A stretch of DNA of 26,441 nucleotides from Chara braunii. Its lineage: Eukaryota; Streptophyta; Charophyceae; Charales; Characeae. Where the stretch lies: NCBI GenBank assembly GCA_003427395.1, contig BFEA01000628.1, positions 796,859 to 823,299 on the forward strand. The letters run 5' to 3'. Shown here in pieces: positions 17,517-26,265 of the stretch (position 1 is the first letter of the stretch; the number at the start of each line of letters is the position of its first letter). A program made the position numbers and the translations under genes. Under the pieces are notes generated by a model. The model worked only from the letters and a program-made list of their open reading frames with translations. It did no database searches and was not told the DNA's origin.

Positions 17517-17744
17517 ATGGACTCCTCTTTTTTTATTGATCTGTTGAAAAAATTCGCTCTCACTCCTCTCTCCGTCTTTCTACGTCTTATTCTTAACTTC
17601 TCAACCAACCTCATGTTCACCAACTGTTTCTCTTTTAGAACCTTATCAATCTTAATTCTCCTCACTCTTGGCTCCTGCTTCGCAATTTCTTTGTTAATTA
17701 TCTCCTATTGTTTTTTCAATGTTCTTGAAATTTTTAATGACTAA
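17517..17744 (+). CDS. Small hydrophobic ORF upstream of gag (left copy)
   Basis: 75 codons from ATG after a TTGCTTGCAG acceptor-like site. The N-terminus is MDSSFFIDLLKKF, then Leu/Phe/Ile-rich segments including TLSILILLTLGSCFAISLLI, likely membrane-spanning. The counterpart at 24226-24471 is also open despite many substitutions and is extended by about six residues. I know no DIRS protein of this kind. CT-rich sequence could keep a hydrophobic frame open by chance. Confidence 0.35.
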   Translation: MDSSFFIDLLKKFALTPLSVFLRLILNFSTNLMFTNCFSFRTLSILILLTLGSCFAISLLIISYCFFNVLEIFND

Positions 17745-17809
17745 CTCTTTCAACACAATTAAAACAATTTCAGCATCGCATCTAATAATCATGTCATNTT
17801 GTCTTCCAG

Positions 17810-18091
17810 ATGGANCTTGTCNNTCTCGAAATCATCTCCNCCAACNAACCTCAAGCCATCATCGACGCAGATGTACTCGCCATATCTCCTCTACCGCCTA
17901 TTGTTTTTTCTCCGGCCAAGGAGGAAATCATCTTCATGGTGCAACCTAGAGAATCTTCTCATTCTCAGAAGGTTCACATTTCGGCACTCAAACTTCTTCC
18001 ACCCCCCACCCCACCCCTTCCACCCCTACCTTCTCCTTCATCTGAGGCCCCTCAACCAATCCTCCACCCTCAGATCTTCCCCATTCATTAA
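17810..18091 (+). pseudogene. Gag-like ORF1, N-terminal part (left copy)
   Basis: Open from ATG (after TCTTCCAG) to TAA at 18089-18091, with five N-containing codons near the start. It includes PQAIIDADVLAISPLPP, KEEIIFMVQPR and a Pro-rich stretch. The right copy has CAG where this TAA stands, so the stop is a mutation within a longer protein. No conserved domain recognised. Its position before reverse transcriptase is the only basis for calling it gag-like. Confidence 0.45.
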
Positions 18092-18599
18092 AATTTATCC
18101 TCTTCCTCTCAGCAATCCAATCTCATGACGATGTTTGACAAACTCAGATCACAACTTATTCAGAAATCGAAATTCGGGCTTAACGAGTTTCTTAGAAGAG
18201 AAGAGGAAAAACAAACTCTTAACGAGCTCTACTTCAATCTAACTTCCGACATGCATAAATCTCTCAAAAGATGTTTCCCAAATCGCCCTCATCCTACTAC
18301 GAATTGAAGGCTTGGAAGAAACTTTTCTTCAGTCCTTGTTATCTTTGGCAGATCCAATCCCTCATCAGATTCAAGGCAGTCGACCTCAACTTCTTTTGAT
18401 ATCTATATGGAAAGACCTTTGCCTTGGATTTCATCTCACATAACGCCTCCACAGCCAAAGACTCAATTGAAAAACGCATACCCAAGGAAATAAAGAACCT
18501 CTTGAGCAAGGTTGTCAGTGAAGGAATGGAGGAAACTCTCCCGCTCATCGAAGTCGAATTCAACTACTGTCTCAACCAGGCGCGTCAGATGGAAGCAAG
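18092..18599 (+). pseudogene. Gag-like ORF1, C-terminal part (left copy)
   Basis: Continues in frame (NLSSSSQQSNLMTMFDKL) to a frameshift at about 18258 (one A fewer than the right copy), ending at TGA 18305. The true frame then carries on through LKAWKKLFFSPCYLWQIQSL, with a TGA at about 18398, to a GTAAGC at 18600. The homologous right segment is open throughout. It is helical and charged, as gag-like capsid regions often are, with no diagnostic motif. Confidence 0.45.
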
Positions 18600-18710
18600 G
18601 TAAGCAAGGGCAGTGCCCAACGACTATTCTACTCGGCCTGGAGTGCCATAAAAGTCCACTTCATTTGCGGTATGGGCACCCCCACTTATCGTACTCTTTC
18701 ATTTTGCAAG
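18600..18710 (+). other. Candidate 111-bp intron in ORF1 (left copy)
   Basis: It begins GTAAGC after AAGCAAG and ends TTTTGCAAG. The opposite copy has the same ends and the same 111-bp length at 23245-23355. A stop follows the donor in frame, so removing the segment would extend the protein into 18711 onward. Confidence 0.4.
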
Positions 18711-19145
18711 GCGAATCGAGAAAATCCTGAAGGCAAATCCACCTACTAGAGGAAGGGCGAATCCTCCAACCAAGAAGACAAACGTTCTTCATCACGTAAG
18801 GACTATGATGACGACACTAAAGGATATGAATACAATAGAGCATCCAAGAAGTTTCGTGTTGACTCCAGCTCCACAAAATTAGAATCCGTCAACAAGGATG
18901 ACTTCAGCACCCTCTCTTAGCATCTGCTCCTCCATTTCCATACCTTCTGTGTCAGCATTCTCCGAAACCTCTCCTCACCACTATAAACTTCAGACCTCCG
19001 CAAAGCAATCTTCGCTCCCCAGGAACCCGCCTCTTGGCTTCGCCCACCGGAGGACTTCGTTGCAACCTCCACTCCATCCTCTTTCTCAAGCTGTAATTTT
19101 CTTTTCTTTTCCTCCTCCTGACGTTTTTCTCACTCGGTTCTTCAA
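18711..19145 (+). pseudogene. Region between gag-like ORF and RT (left copy)
   Basis: In one frame it reads IEKILKANPPTRGRANPP and onward, with a TAG at about 18882. In another it resembles the charged ORF of the right copy (KDYDDD, KKFRVDSSS) but has a stop at about 18750. It leads into the RT frame at 19146. No domain recognised. Confidence 0.35.
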
Positions 19146-19717
19146 TTGATAAAGCATGGAGTCAGACTTAACTTTGTAGGCACTACCCACTCCTACAACT
19201 CTAAGAATGTGGAAGTCTGCTACATGCTAAAGAGTGTTTGCTCTTCTTTTCAATTCAAGCATGTTTTTAACCTTAAAACTCCACCTCCTATAGCCATTTC
19301 TAATCACAACCTTCTCCCTCGTTACGAAGACTTCATGACCTCCTCCGTCGCTCATCTTCTTGTTTTTAGGGGTATAAAACGTTTTCCCTTTTCAATTGTC
19401 ACCAACCCTGTGTTCGCTATTGAAAGCTCTTCTAAAACAAGATTCATTCTAGATGGCAAATTTCTCAACATCTTCCTCTTCTTCCCTCACTTCCACTATG
19501 AATCTTTCGACAATATGTTATCTGCCATTTTTTGTCACTCTACTCAAGATTTCCTAGCATGCTTCGACATAAAGAATGAATATTACCACATTCCTATTCA
19601 CTCGGAGCATCGCCCTTTCTTTGTCTTTAATTGGCAGGCAACAAACTACCACTTCAATACACTTTGCTTCGGTGACTCGTCTGTATGTTGGCTCTTCACC
19701 ACGAGAGAAGGTTAACA
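19146..19717 (+). pseudogene. DIRS-like reverse transcriptase, N-terminal part (left copy)
   Basis: About 189 codons. SSSKTRFILDGKFLNIF is the fingers region. D at FLACFDIKNEYYHIPIH is motif A with a DIRS-style H-x-x-I-H pattern. NTLCFGDS is where motif B begins. The frame then leaves homology with the right copy (TTREG, stop) before the YIDD box, so it is truncated. Ty3-type enzymes share some motifs, but the spacing and the SKTRF.LD pattern favour DIRS. Confidence 0.7.
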
Positions 19718-19831
19718 ACACATATAATTTTCATCATACATGTATTGTATATGCAACTTAGACCCACTTCTTTTTCATTGTTTCCGTTTTCTTCACTCTT
19801 ATTCTCAATTTTCATGATACATTTGAAAAGT
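19718..19831. other. Unique junction between left RT and minisatellite
   Basis: About 115 bp of AT-rich sequence with no match in the right arm apart from TTCTCAATTTTC (also near 21844). No gene seen. Confidence 0.5.
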
Positions 19832-21855
19832 TGTGGATTTCTCATCGCCCATGTCGTTATGATCATAGTTGTTGGTTGCTTGCCCAAACAGATAGTTATA
19901 AGGGTTGATTTAATGGTGATCAGGGCGTTCATCACTTTGAGATGCTTCATGATTTTCGGATCGCTTGAACAGATGGCTATAAGGGTTGCTTTCATGGTCT
20001 TTGGGGCGTTCATCACTTCGGGATGCTTCATGATTTTTTGGTGGCTTAAACATATGGTCATAAAAGTTGTTTTCATGGACTTCGAGACGTTTATCACTTC
20101 GGGGCGCTTCATGATTTTCGGGTGGCTTGAACAGATGACCATAAAGGCTACTTTCATGGACTTCGTGACATTTATCACTTTGGGATGCTTTATGATTTTC
20201 GTTTAGCTTAAACATATGGATATAAGGGTTGCTTTCATGATCTTCGGGACGTTCATCACTTCAGAATGCTTCATGATTTTTTGGTAGCTAGAACAGATGG
20301 TCATAAAGGTTACCTTCATGGTCTTCGGGATGTTCATCACTTCGGGTTGCTTCATGATTTTTGGGTAGCTGGAACAGATGGCCATCAGGTTTGTTTTCAT
20401 GGTTTTCGGGATGTTCATCACTTCGGGATGCTTCATGATTTTCGGCCAGCTTGAACAGATGGTCATAAAAATTGCTTTCATGGTCTTCGGAACATTTGCC
20501 AGTTCGGGATGCTTCATGATTTTTGGGTAGCTTGAACAGAGGACCATAAAGGTTGCTTTCATGGACTTTGTGACGTTCATCACTTCGGGATGCTTCATGA
20601 TTTTCGTTTAGCTTGAACAGATGACCATAAGGATTGCTTTCATGATCTTCAGGACGTTCATCACGTCGGGATGCTTCATGATTTTCGGGTAGCAAGAACA
20701 GATGATCATAAGGGTTGCTTTCATGGTCTTCGGGATGTTCATCACTTCGGGTTGCTTCATGATTTCGTGGGGCTGGAACAGATGGCCATAAGGTTGCTTT
20801 CATGGTCTTCGGAATATTCATCACTTCGGGATGCTTCATGATTTTCGACTATCTTGAACAGATGGTCATAAAGATTGCTTTCATGGTCTTCGGGACGTTC
20901 GTCACTTCGGGATGCTTCATGATTTTCGGATAGCTTCGGGATGCCATAAGGTTTGCTACCTGAAAATCAGGAAGCATCTCGAAGTGATGAACGTCCCGAA
21001 GACCATGAAAACAACGCTTATGATCATCTGTTCAAAATACCAGAAAATCATGAAGCGTCCCGAAGTGATGAACATCTCGAAGACCATGAAAGCAACCCTT
21101 ATGACCATTTTCGGGAAGTTCGAACAGATGACCATAAAAATTGCTTTGATGGACTTCGGGACGTTCATAACTTCAGGATGTTTCATGATTTTCGGGTAGT
21201 TTGAACAAATAGTCATAAGGGTTGCTTTTATGATCTTCGAGACATTCATCACTTCATAATGCTTCATGATTTTCTGGTAGCTTGAACAGATGGTCATAAA
21301 AATTGCTTTCATGGTCTTCGGGACGTTCGTCACTTCGAGATGCTTCATGATTTTTGCGTAGCTTGAACAGATTGTCGTAAGGGTTGCTTTCATGGTCTTC
21401 GGGGCGTTCATCACTTCGAGATGCTTCATGATTTTCGGGTGGCTTGAACAAATGGTTATAAGAGTTGCTTCCATAGACTTCGGGGCGTTCATCACTTCGG
21501 GGTGCTTCATGATTTTCGGTAGCTTGAACAGATGACCATAAATGTTGCTTTCATGGACTTCGTGGCGTTCATCACTTCGGGATGCTTAATGATTTTCGTT
21601 TAGCTTGAACAGATGGCTATAAGGGTTGCTTTCATGATCTTTGGAACGTTCATCAGTTCCGGATGCTTCATGATTTTTGGGTAGCTAGAATAGATGGTCA
21701 TAAGGGTTGCTTTCATGGTCTTCGAGATGTTTATCACTTCGGGTTGCTTCATGATTTTCGGGTAGCTGAAACAGATGGTCATAAGGGTTGCTTTCATGGT
21801 CTTCGGGATGTTCATCACTTCGGGATACTTCATGATTTTCGGGTTTCTCAATTTT
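19832..21855. repeat. 81-bp minisatellite, about 24 units
   Basis: Unit landmark CGTTCATCACTTCGGGATGC recurs every 81 bp (for example 19926, 20007, 20088). I count 22 units in plus orientation and two inverted ones at about 20953-21105. Since 81 is 27 codons, any stop-free frame of the unit stays open: two minus frames (PEVMNIPKTMKATL and SRSDERPEDHESNP types) and two plus frames (LHDFRVAETDGHKG and FITSGCFMIFG types) run for 60-180 codons. The first units (about 19832-19920) are degenerate. The array lies between the two arms of the inverted repeat. Confidence 0.92.
20953..21105. repeat. Two inverted units inside the minisatellite
   Basis: The landmark appears as its reverse complement (GAAGTGATGAACGTCCCGAA at about 20981, and again about 81 bp later), flanked on both sides by plus-oriented units. 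The left junction disrupts a unit (GATAGCTTCGGGATGCCATA). Confidence 0.88.
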
Positions 21856-21861
21856 CTGGGG

Positions 21862-22156
21862 AGATGGAATCGTAAAGGGATGATAGGAAGAGTGAGGCTG
21901 CAAGGAAGGTGTTGGAAAGTGAGGCTAGATATCATGCGAGTTTTGCAAGTGATCGACTTGTAATGGGTTCATATGAAAGTTTGTTGATGAGTTGAGCGAT
22001 TTTCCGGATTTTAACTTCTGGAACCTTAATTCTTTTGTGGTGCGAATCCATAATAAATCCTAGAAATTTAATGGATTTAGAAGGAAGAAAGGAGCACTTA
22101 TTCATACTGAGAAAGAAACCCAAGTTGTGAAGGAGGGCGACATCGATGAATGTTTG
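21862..22156 (-). pseudogene. DIRS-like reverse transcriptase, C-terminal part (right copy)
   Basis: In the same frame as 22157-22756, separated by one TGA (22157-22159). It includes LGFFLSMNKCSFLPSKSIKF, LGFIMDS and ITSRSLAKLA, typical of the region after YxDD. Another TGA follows LAKLA. The frame then reads YLASLSNTFLAASLF up to the array, resembling the region just before RNase H. Confidence 0.7.
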
Positions 22157-22756
22157 TCAGATAAGAGAAGGAATAAAGGAGTTTGTTGGAGCAGAGTCAT
22201 CAATATAGGAGGAGATAAAGACATTGCGAATTCTGAGTTCAGTCATTATCTCTTGCATCACAGTGGTGAAGAACCAACATACAAACGAGACACCGAAGTA
22301 AAGTGTATTGAAGTGGTCGTTTGTTTTATTCCAATTAAAGGCAAAGAAAGGACGATGTTCCGGGTGAATAGGAATGTAGTAATATTCATTCTTTATGTCG
22401 AAGCATGTTAGAAAATCTTGAGTAGAATGACCAGAAATGACGTATAACAGATTGTCGAAAGATTTATAGCGGAAGTGAGGGAAGGAGAGGAAGATGTTGA
22501 CAAATTTGCCATCTAGAACGAATCTTGTTTTAGAAGAGCTCTCAATAGCGAACACGGGGTTGATGACAATTGAAAAGGGGGAACGTTTTATACCCCGAGA
22601 AGCAAGAAGTTGAGCAACGGAGGAGGTGATGAAGTTTTGGTGATGAGGGAGGAGGTTGTGATTGGGGATGGCTATTGGGGGTGAAATTTTAAGGTTAAGA
22701 ACATGCTTGAATTGAGAACCAGAGTAAACACCCTTTAGAATGCGGCGGACTTCCAC
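22157..22756 (-). pseudogene. DIRS-like reverse transcriptase, catalytic core (right copy)
   Basis: 199 codons. SSSKTRFVLDGKFVNIF (residues 73-89), D120 in CFDIKNEYYYIPIHPEH, TLYFGVS (151-157) and SSYIDD (182-187) are the core motifs, with all catalytic aspartates present. It ends at TGA 22157-22159. Upstream, an 11-bp deletion relative to the left copy (near 22757) shifts the frame out of the preceding ORF. The enzyme would copy the element RNA but cannot be made whole here. Confidence 0.75.
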
Positions 22757-22760
22757 CTTC

Positions 22761-23244
22761 TTAGTGGGTAGTGCCTACAAAGTTAAGTCTGACTCCATGC
22801 TTTATTATTGAAGAACCGAGTGAGAAAAACGTCAGGAAGAGGAAGAAAGAAGAAAATTCCAGTTTGAGAAAGAGGATAAAGTGGAGGTCGCAACGAAGTC
22901 TTTCGGTGGACAAAGCCAAGAGGGGGGTTCCTGGGGAGCGAAGATTGCTTTGCGGAGGTCTGAAGTGTATGGTGGTGAGGAGAGAGGTTTGAAGAATTGT
23001 TGACATGGAAGGTATGGACATGGAAGAGCAGATGTTAAGAGAGGGTGCTGAAGTCATTCCTGCTGACGGATTCTGATTTTGTGGAGCTGGAGTCAACACG
23101 GAACTTCTTGGATGCCCTATTGTATTCATATCCTTTGTTGTCGTCATCATAGTCCTTGCGTGATGTGGAACGCTTGTCTTCTTGGTTGGAGGATTCGCCC
23201 TTCGTCTGGTAGATGGATTTGCCTTCAGAATCTCCTCCATTCGC
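22761..23244 (-). pseudogene. Region between gag-like ORF and RT (right copy)
   Basis: Open from the candidate acceptor at 23245/23244 (RMEEILKANPSTRRRANPP) through IIKHGVRLNFVGTTH, where it is cut by the 11-bp deletion. An overlapping frame (23035-23283) is charged and carries KDYDDDNKGYEYN and KKFRVDSSS. In the first frame, substitutions between copies near the start are conservative (M/I, E/K), which favours it as coding. No domain recognised. Confidence 0.4.
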
Positions 23245-23355
23245 CTTGCAAAATGAAAGAGTAAGATAAGTGGGGGTGCTCATAACGCAAATGACGTGGA
23301 CCTTTTAGGCGGTTTAGGGCGAGTAGAATAGTCGTCGGATACTGCCTTTGCTTAC
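23245..23355 (-). other. Candidate 111-bp intron in ORF1 (right copy)
   Basis: GTAAGC donor at 23355 and TTTTGCAAG acceptor ending 23245, at the same place and of the same length as 18600-18710. Splicing would join ...RQMKA to RRMEEILKAN in one frame. Confidence 0.4.
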
Positions 23356-23950
23356 CTTGCTTTCATCTGGCGAGCCTGGTTGAGACAGTAGTTGAATTCG
23401 ACTTCGATGAGCGGGAGAGTTTCCTCCATTCCTTCACATGCGGCCTTGCTCAAGAGGTTCTTTATTTCCTTGGGTATGCGCTTTTCCATTGAGTCTTTGA
23501 CTATGGAGGCGACATGTGAGATGAAATCCAATGCAAAGGTCTTTCCATATGGATAGCAAGAGTAGTTGAGGTCGACTGCCTTAAATCTGATGAGGGATAC
23601 GATCTGCCAAAGATAGCAAGGACTAAAGAAAAGTTTATTCCAAGTCTTCAATTCGTAGCAGGATGAGAGCGATTTGGGAAGCATCTTTTGAGAGATTTTA
23701 TGCATGTTTGAAGTTAGATTGAAGTAGAGCTCTTTAAGAGTTTGTTTTTCCTTTTCTCTCCTAAGAAACTCGTTATGCCCGAATTTCGATTTCTGAATAA
23801 GTTGTGATCTGAGTTGGTCAAACATCGTCATGAGATCGGATTGCTGAGAGGAAGAGGATAAATTCTGATGCATGGGAAAGATCTGAGGGTCGAGGATTGG
23901 TTGAGGGGCCTGGGATGAAGGAAAAGGTGGGGGCGGAAGGGGTTGGGGGG
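23356..23950 (-). pseudogene. Gag-like ORF1, main part (right copy)
   Basis: Open through MHQNLSSSSQQSDL (ATG at 23873) to QARQMKA, about 172 codons, then stop just past the candidate splice donor. The upstream frame is lost at a C-run near 23945, where the copies differ in length. It is helix-prone and charged (KFGHNEFLRREKEKQTLKEL), with no zinc knuckle or other diagnostic motif. Confidence 0.5.
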
Positions 23951-24001
23951 GGGTGGAAGAAGTTTGAATCCCGAGATGTGAACCTTCTGAGAATGAGAAG
24001 A

Positions 24002-24178
24002 TTATCTAGGTTGCACCATGAAGATGATTTCCTTCTTGGGAGTTTGGGGATTGAGAAGTGAAGTTACTTTGGCCGGACAAAAAACAAGAGGCGGTAGAGG
24101 AGATATGGTGAGTACAGCTGCGCCGATGATGGCTTGAGGTCCGTTCGAGGAGATAATTCCGAGAAGGACAGGATCCAT
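24002..24178 (-). pseudogene. Gag-like ORF1, N-terminal part (right copy)
   Basis: ATG at 24178 follows TCTTCCAG. 58 codons (MDPVLLGIISSNGPQAIIGA at the start) lead to TAA at 24002-24004. The left copy has GAA at that site, so the stop is a lesion. It carries an 11-codon insertion (VTSLLNPQTPK) relative to the left copy. Confidence 0.45.
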
Positions 24179-24225
24179 CTGGAAGACAAGATAACATGAT
24201 TATTAAATACGATCCCGAAATTGCT

Positions 24226-24471
24226 TTACTTGTGTTGAAAGAGTTCGTCATTGAAAATTTCGAGAACATTTGGAAAGCAATAGGAGAAAATTAACAAAGG
24301 AATTGTGAAGCAAGAGCCAAAAAGGATGAGGATTAAGATTGGTAAGGTTCTAAAAGGGAAACAGTTTGTAAACAGGGGGTTGGCTGAGAAGTTAAGAATA
24401 AGACGTAGAAAGAGGCAGAGAGGGGTGAGAGAAAATTTTTCCAGCAGATCAATCAGAAAAGAGAAGTCCAT
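24226..24471 (-). CDS. Small hydrophobic ORF upstream of gag (right copy)
   Basis: 81 codons from ATG (an in-frame ATG lies at 24501). MDFSFLIDLLEKFSLTPL is followed by two hydrophobic stretches (LPILILILFGSC and IPLLIFSYCF). It is a counterpart of 17517-17744, and both are uninterrupted. Function unknown; chance openness of CT-rich DNA is the alternative. Confidence 0.35.
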   Translation of the reverse strand: MDFSFLIDLLEKFSLTPLCLFLRLILNFSANPLFTNCFPFRTLPILILILFGSCFTIPLLIFSYCFPNVLEIFNDELFQHK

Positions 24472-24501
24472 TGTAGGTCTTGCAAGCAAAAAATAAGCCA
24501 A

Positions 24502-25135
24502 CCAGTTTAGCGATGGTGATATTGTCCTTCATACCTTGTTGTCTTCCTTGCGTTTCATTAATTATTTAATTTGTTTGATTCCCTTGAGATACACGGGTTT
24601 CTTACTACCCTGCTTGCGAAAAACGTAATCTATGTACTTCAACCCTTTGTGAGGGCTGGTTCTTTCCTTAAACTCTTGCTCCCTTCTCCCTCCTTCTTGA
24701 CTCTTATCTTCTTTTTTCCCGTTCTGTTTTTTTTTTTAATAATAATTGAATTGGTTAGATAAGTAAAGGAAAGGGTTTGGGAGGAAAGGGTAATCTTGTA
24801 ATTTTTTAGAAGCAATTTATAACGAGAACTCCTTTCATTTCCTTGCGTGAGCCTTAGCTCTCGCCTTTCCGAGATTGCTTATCCTTACTTTGCGTTCCTT
24901 GAGTTGCTATTTCCCTTGTAAGTTGCTCGTTCCTTTCTGTTTTCACTTCTTCTTATTTTCTTCCTTTTCTACGTCTCTCATTTTCTCCTTGTCGTTTTTT
25001 TTTTTTTTTTTTTTTTTTTCGTAATTGTTTTGATGAAGATGAATTTTGGGGAATCAAATGTAGTTGTCATGAACATATCGCAATCTGAGTAAAATGTCTT
25101 TTTCTTGTTTCCCTCTGCTGTCTTCTTTGATTTTT
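24502..25135 (-). other. 5' non-coding region of right DIRS-like copy
   Basis: CT-rich sequence with T-runs (about 24727-24738 and 24997-25019), aligned with 16870-17510 in reverse complement. No gene seen. Confidence 0.45.
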
Positions 25136-25139
25136 TATT

Positions 25140-25893
25140 ATTTTCCGTCCCTTCTCCCCACTTTTTTTCAAGTAGAAGGAGTTAGGGTAGAAATTCTTGA
25201 GCCAATACTGATATGTGTGAGAGTATATCGTTGAAGTTTCTTAGGTTAGGGAAGAAGGGATATTAATCGATTGATCGACCGATTGATTGACTGGTCAGTT
25301 AAACGATTGATTGACCGATAAATCGAATGATCGACCTTTTTCCTTCCCCTCTTCCTTTTTTTTTGCTTTGATCAACCGATTAATCGACTAATTGATTGGC
25401 GATAATTGATTGATCGATCAACTAAAAGTCATGTAGATTGTTCGATGTTTGCCGGAAGCGGCTTCCTAAACATGATATTATGCAAAAACACTTTATAGAT
25501 GTGAGAGTATATCATTGTATTGCATTAAAAAGGGATTTAGTTGATTAATCGGCCAATTAATGGATTGATCGGTCAATTAATCGATTGGTCGATTAATCGA
25601 TTGATCGACCCATTAAACGATTGATTGGCTGATTTAAGTGATTGATTGACCTTTTGTTGGAGTGTGGAAGGAATCACCTTTACAATACCTTGTTAACTCG
25701 CCCATCCCTAAACGCAACTATTACTTCTCAAATCCATCGCTGGGAGTGAACTTTGTGAAGTAATTTAAAAATTTGTAATCATTTTCTTAAGATTTTTTTT
25801 TTTTTTTTTTAATCCTCTGCTCCTCACTACCCCTAGCATCATCCCATGTGGTCATCTGCCAGTCTCTTACTCCTCCCAACTTATCGTCGTAGT
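25140..25893 (-). repeat. Repeat unit U2 in the right arm
   Basis: Reverse complement of 15890-16860, including the TCGATTAATCGG arrays (25264-25420 and 25540-25650) and the GGAATCACC...CTTGTTAACTCGCCC block. It has no counterpart of the left arm's gap duplication. Confidence 0.75.
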
Positions 25894-26265
25894 CTGCGTA
25901 GCACGCTGAACGTGTTCGCGTCCCTTCATGTCCGCGCGAACGTATTCGCACGTTGGCGGGAACAGCTAGTGAACATGTTCGGGTGAATATAATTTTGTTT
26001 CGTAAAAATATATGTATATATATATATTTTTTTTTCGATTTTTTATGTTTAACTCATCTTTGGTTACGAAGAATCATGTTCAAATTCGTAACCAATGATG
26101 AGTTAAACATAAAAAACCGAAGAAAATCATGCTCAAATTCATAACCAACCTCGAGTTAAAAATAATAAAAACAAAGTTTTTTTTTTTTTTTTTAAGTATG
26201 CTCGGCCGAACACCCGAACATGTTCGGACGTTCGAAAAAGTTCCGAAAATATTCAGTGTGCTATA
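25894..26265. mobile_element. Foldback MITE, right copy
   Basis: Ends are TGCGTAGCACGCTGAACGTG and, inverted, TATAGCACACTGAATATTTT. GAACATGTTCGG motifs occur near both ends. The centre holds a 32-bp inverted repeat, 26039-26070 against 26085-26116, matching at 31 of 32 positions with a 14-nt loop. It is related to 13204-13524. Confidence 0.65.

Larger units (their letters stand above)
13021..19700 (+). repeat. Left arm of giant imperfect inverted repeat
   Basis: Its reverse complement matches 22263-26441, by eye roughly 85-90% where alignable. Anchors: 13030-13203 with 26266-26441, 15890-16860 with 25140-25890, 16870-17510 with 24510-25135, and 17517-19700 with 22263-24471. The left arm has about 2.4 kb (13525-15890) that the right arm lacks. 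Confidence 0.85.
16861..19717 (+). mobile_element. DIRS-like retroelement, left copy, decayed and 3'-truncated
   Basis: Order on the plus strand: small hydrophobic ORF (17517-17744), gag-like ORF1 (17810-18599 with breaks), 111-bp intron-like gap, ORF1 tail, reverse transcriptase (to 19717). The copy stops matching the right one at about 19700, before the YIDD motif. RNase H and tyrosine recombinase are absent. Confidence 0.65.
21862..25135 (-). mobile_element. DIRS-like retroelement, right copy, decayed
   Basis: Mirror copy of 16861-19717 with more of the reverse transcriptase. Order on the minus strand: small hydrophobic ORF (24471-24226), ORF1 (24178-23356 with breaks), candidate intron (23355-23245), second ORF1 part, RT (22756-21862). 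It stops at the minisatellite, where RNase H and then methyltransferase and recombinase domains would be expected. Confidence 0.68.

Noticed and set aside
19832-21855. CRISPR-like array
   Set aside because: Units are contiguous 81-bp copies without unique spacers, in a eukaryotic repeat context.
19696-21935. Long ORFs across the minisatellite taken as separate genes
   Set aside because: They are the same 81-bp unit read in several frames on both strands. No frame is favoured, and none has a credible start or domain.
16861-24178. Ty3/gypsy LTR retrotransposon
   Set aside because: No LTRs, protease or integrase are seen, and the SSKTRF.LD and H-x-x-I-H-PEH pattern with YIDD resembles DIRS more.
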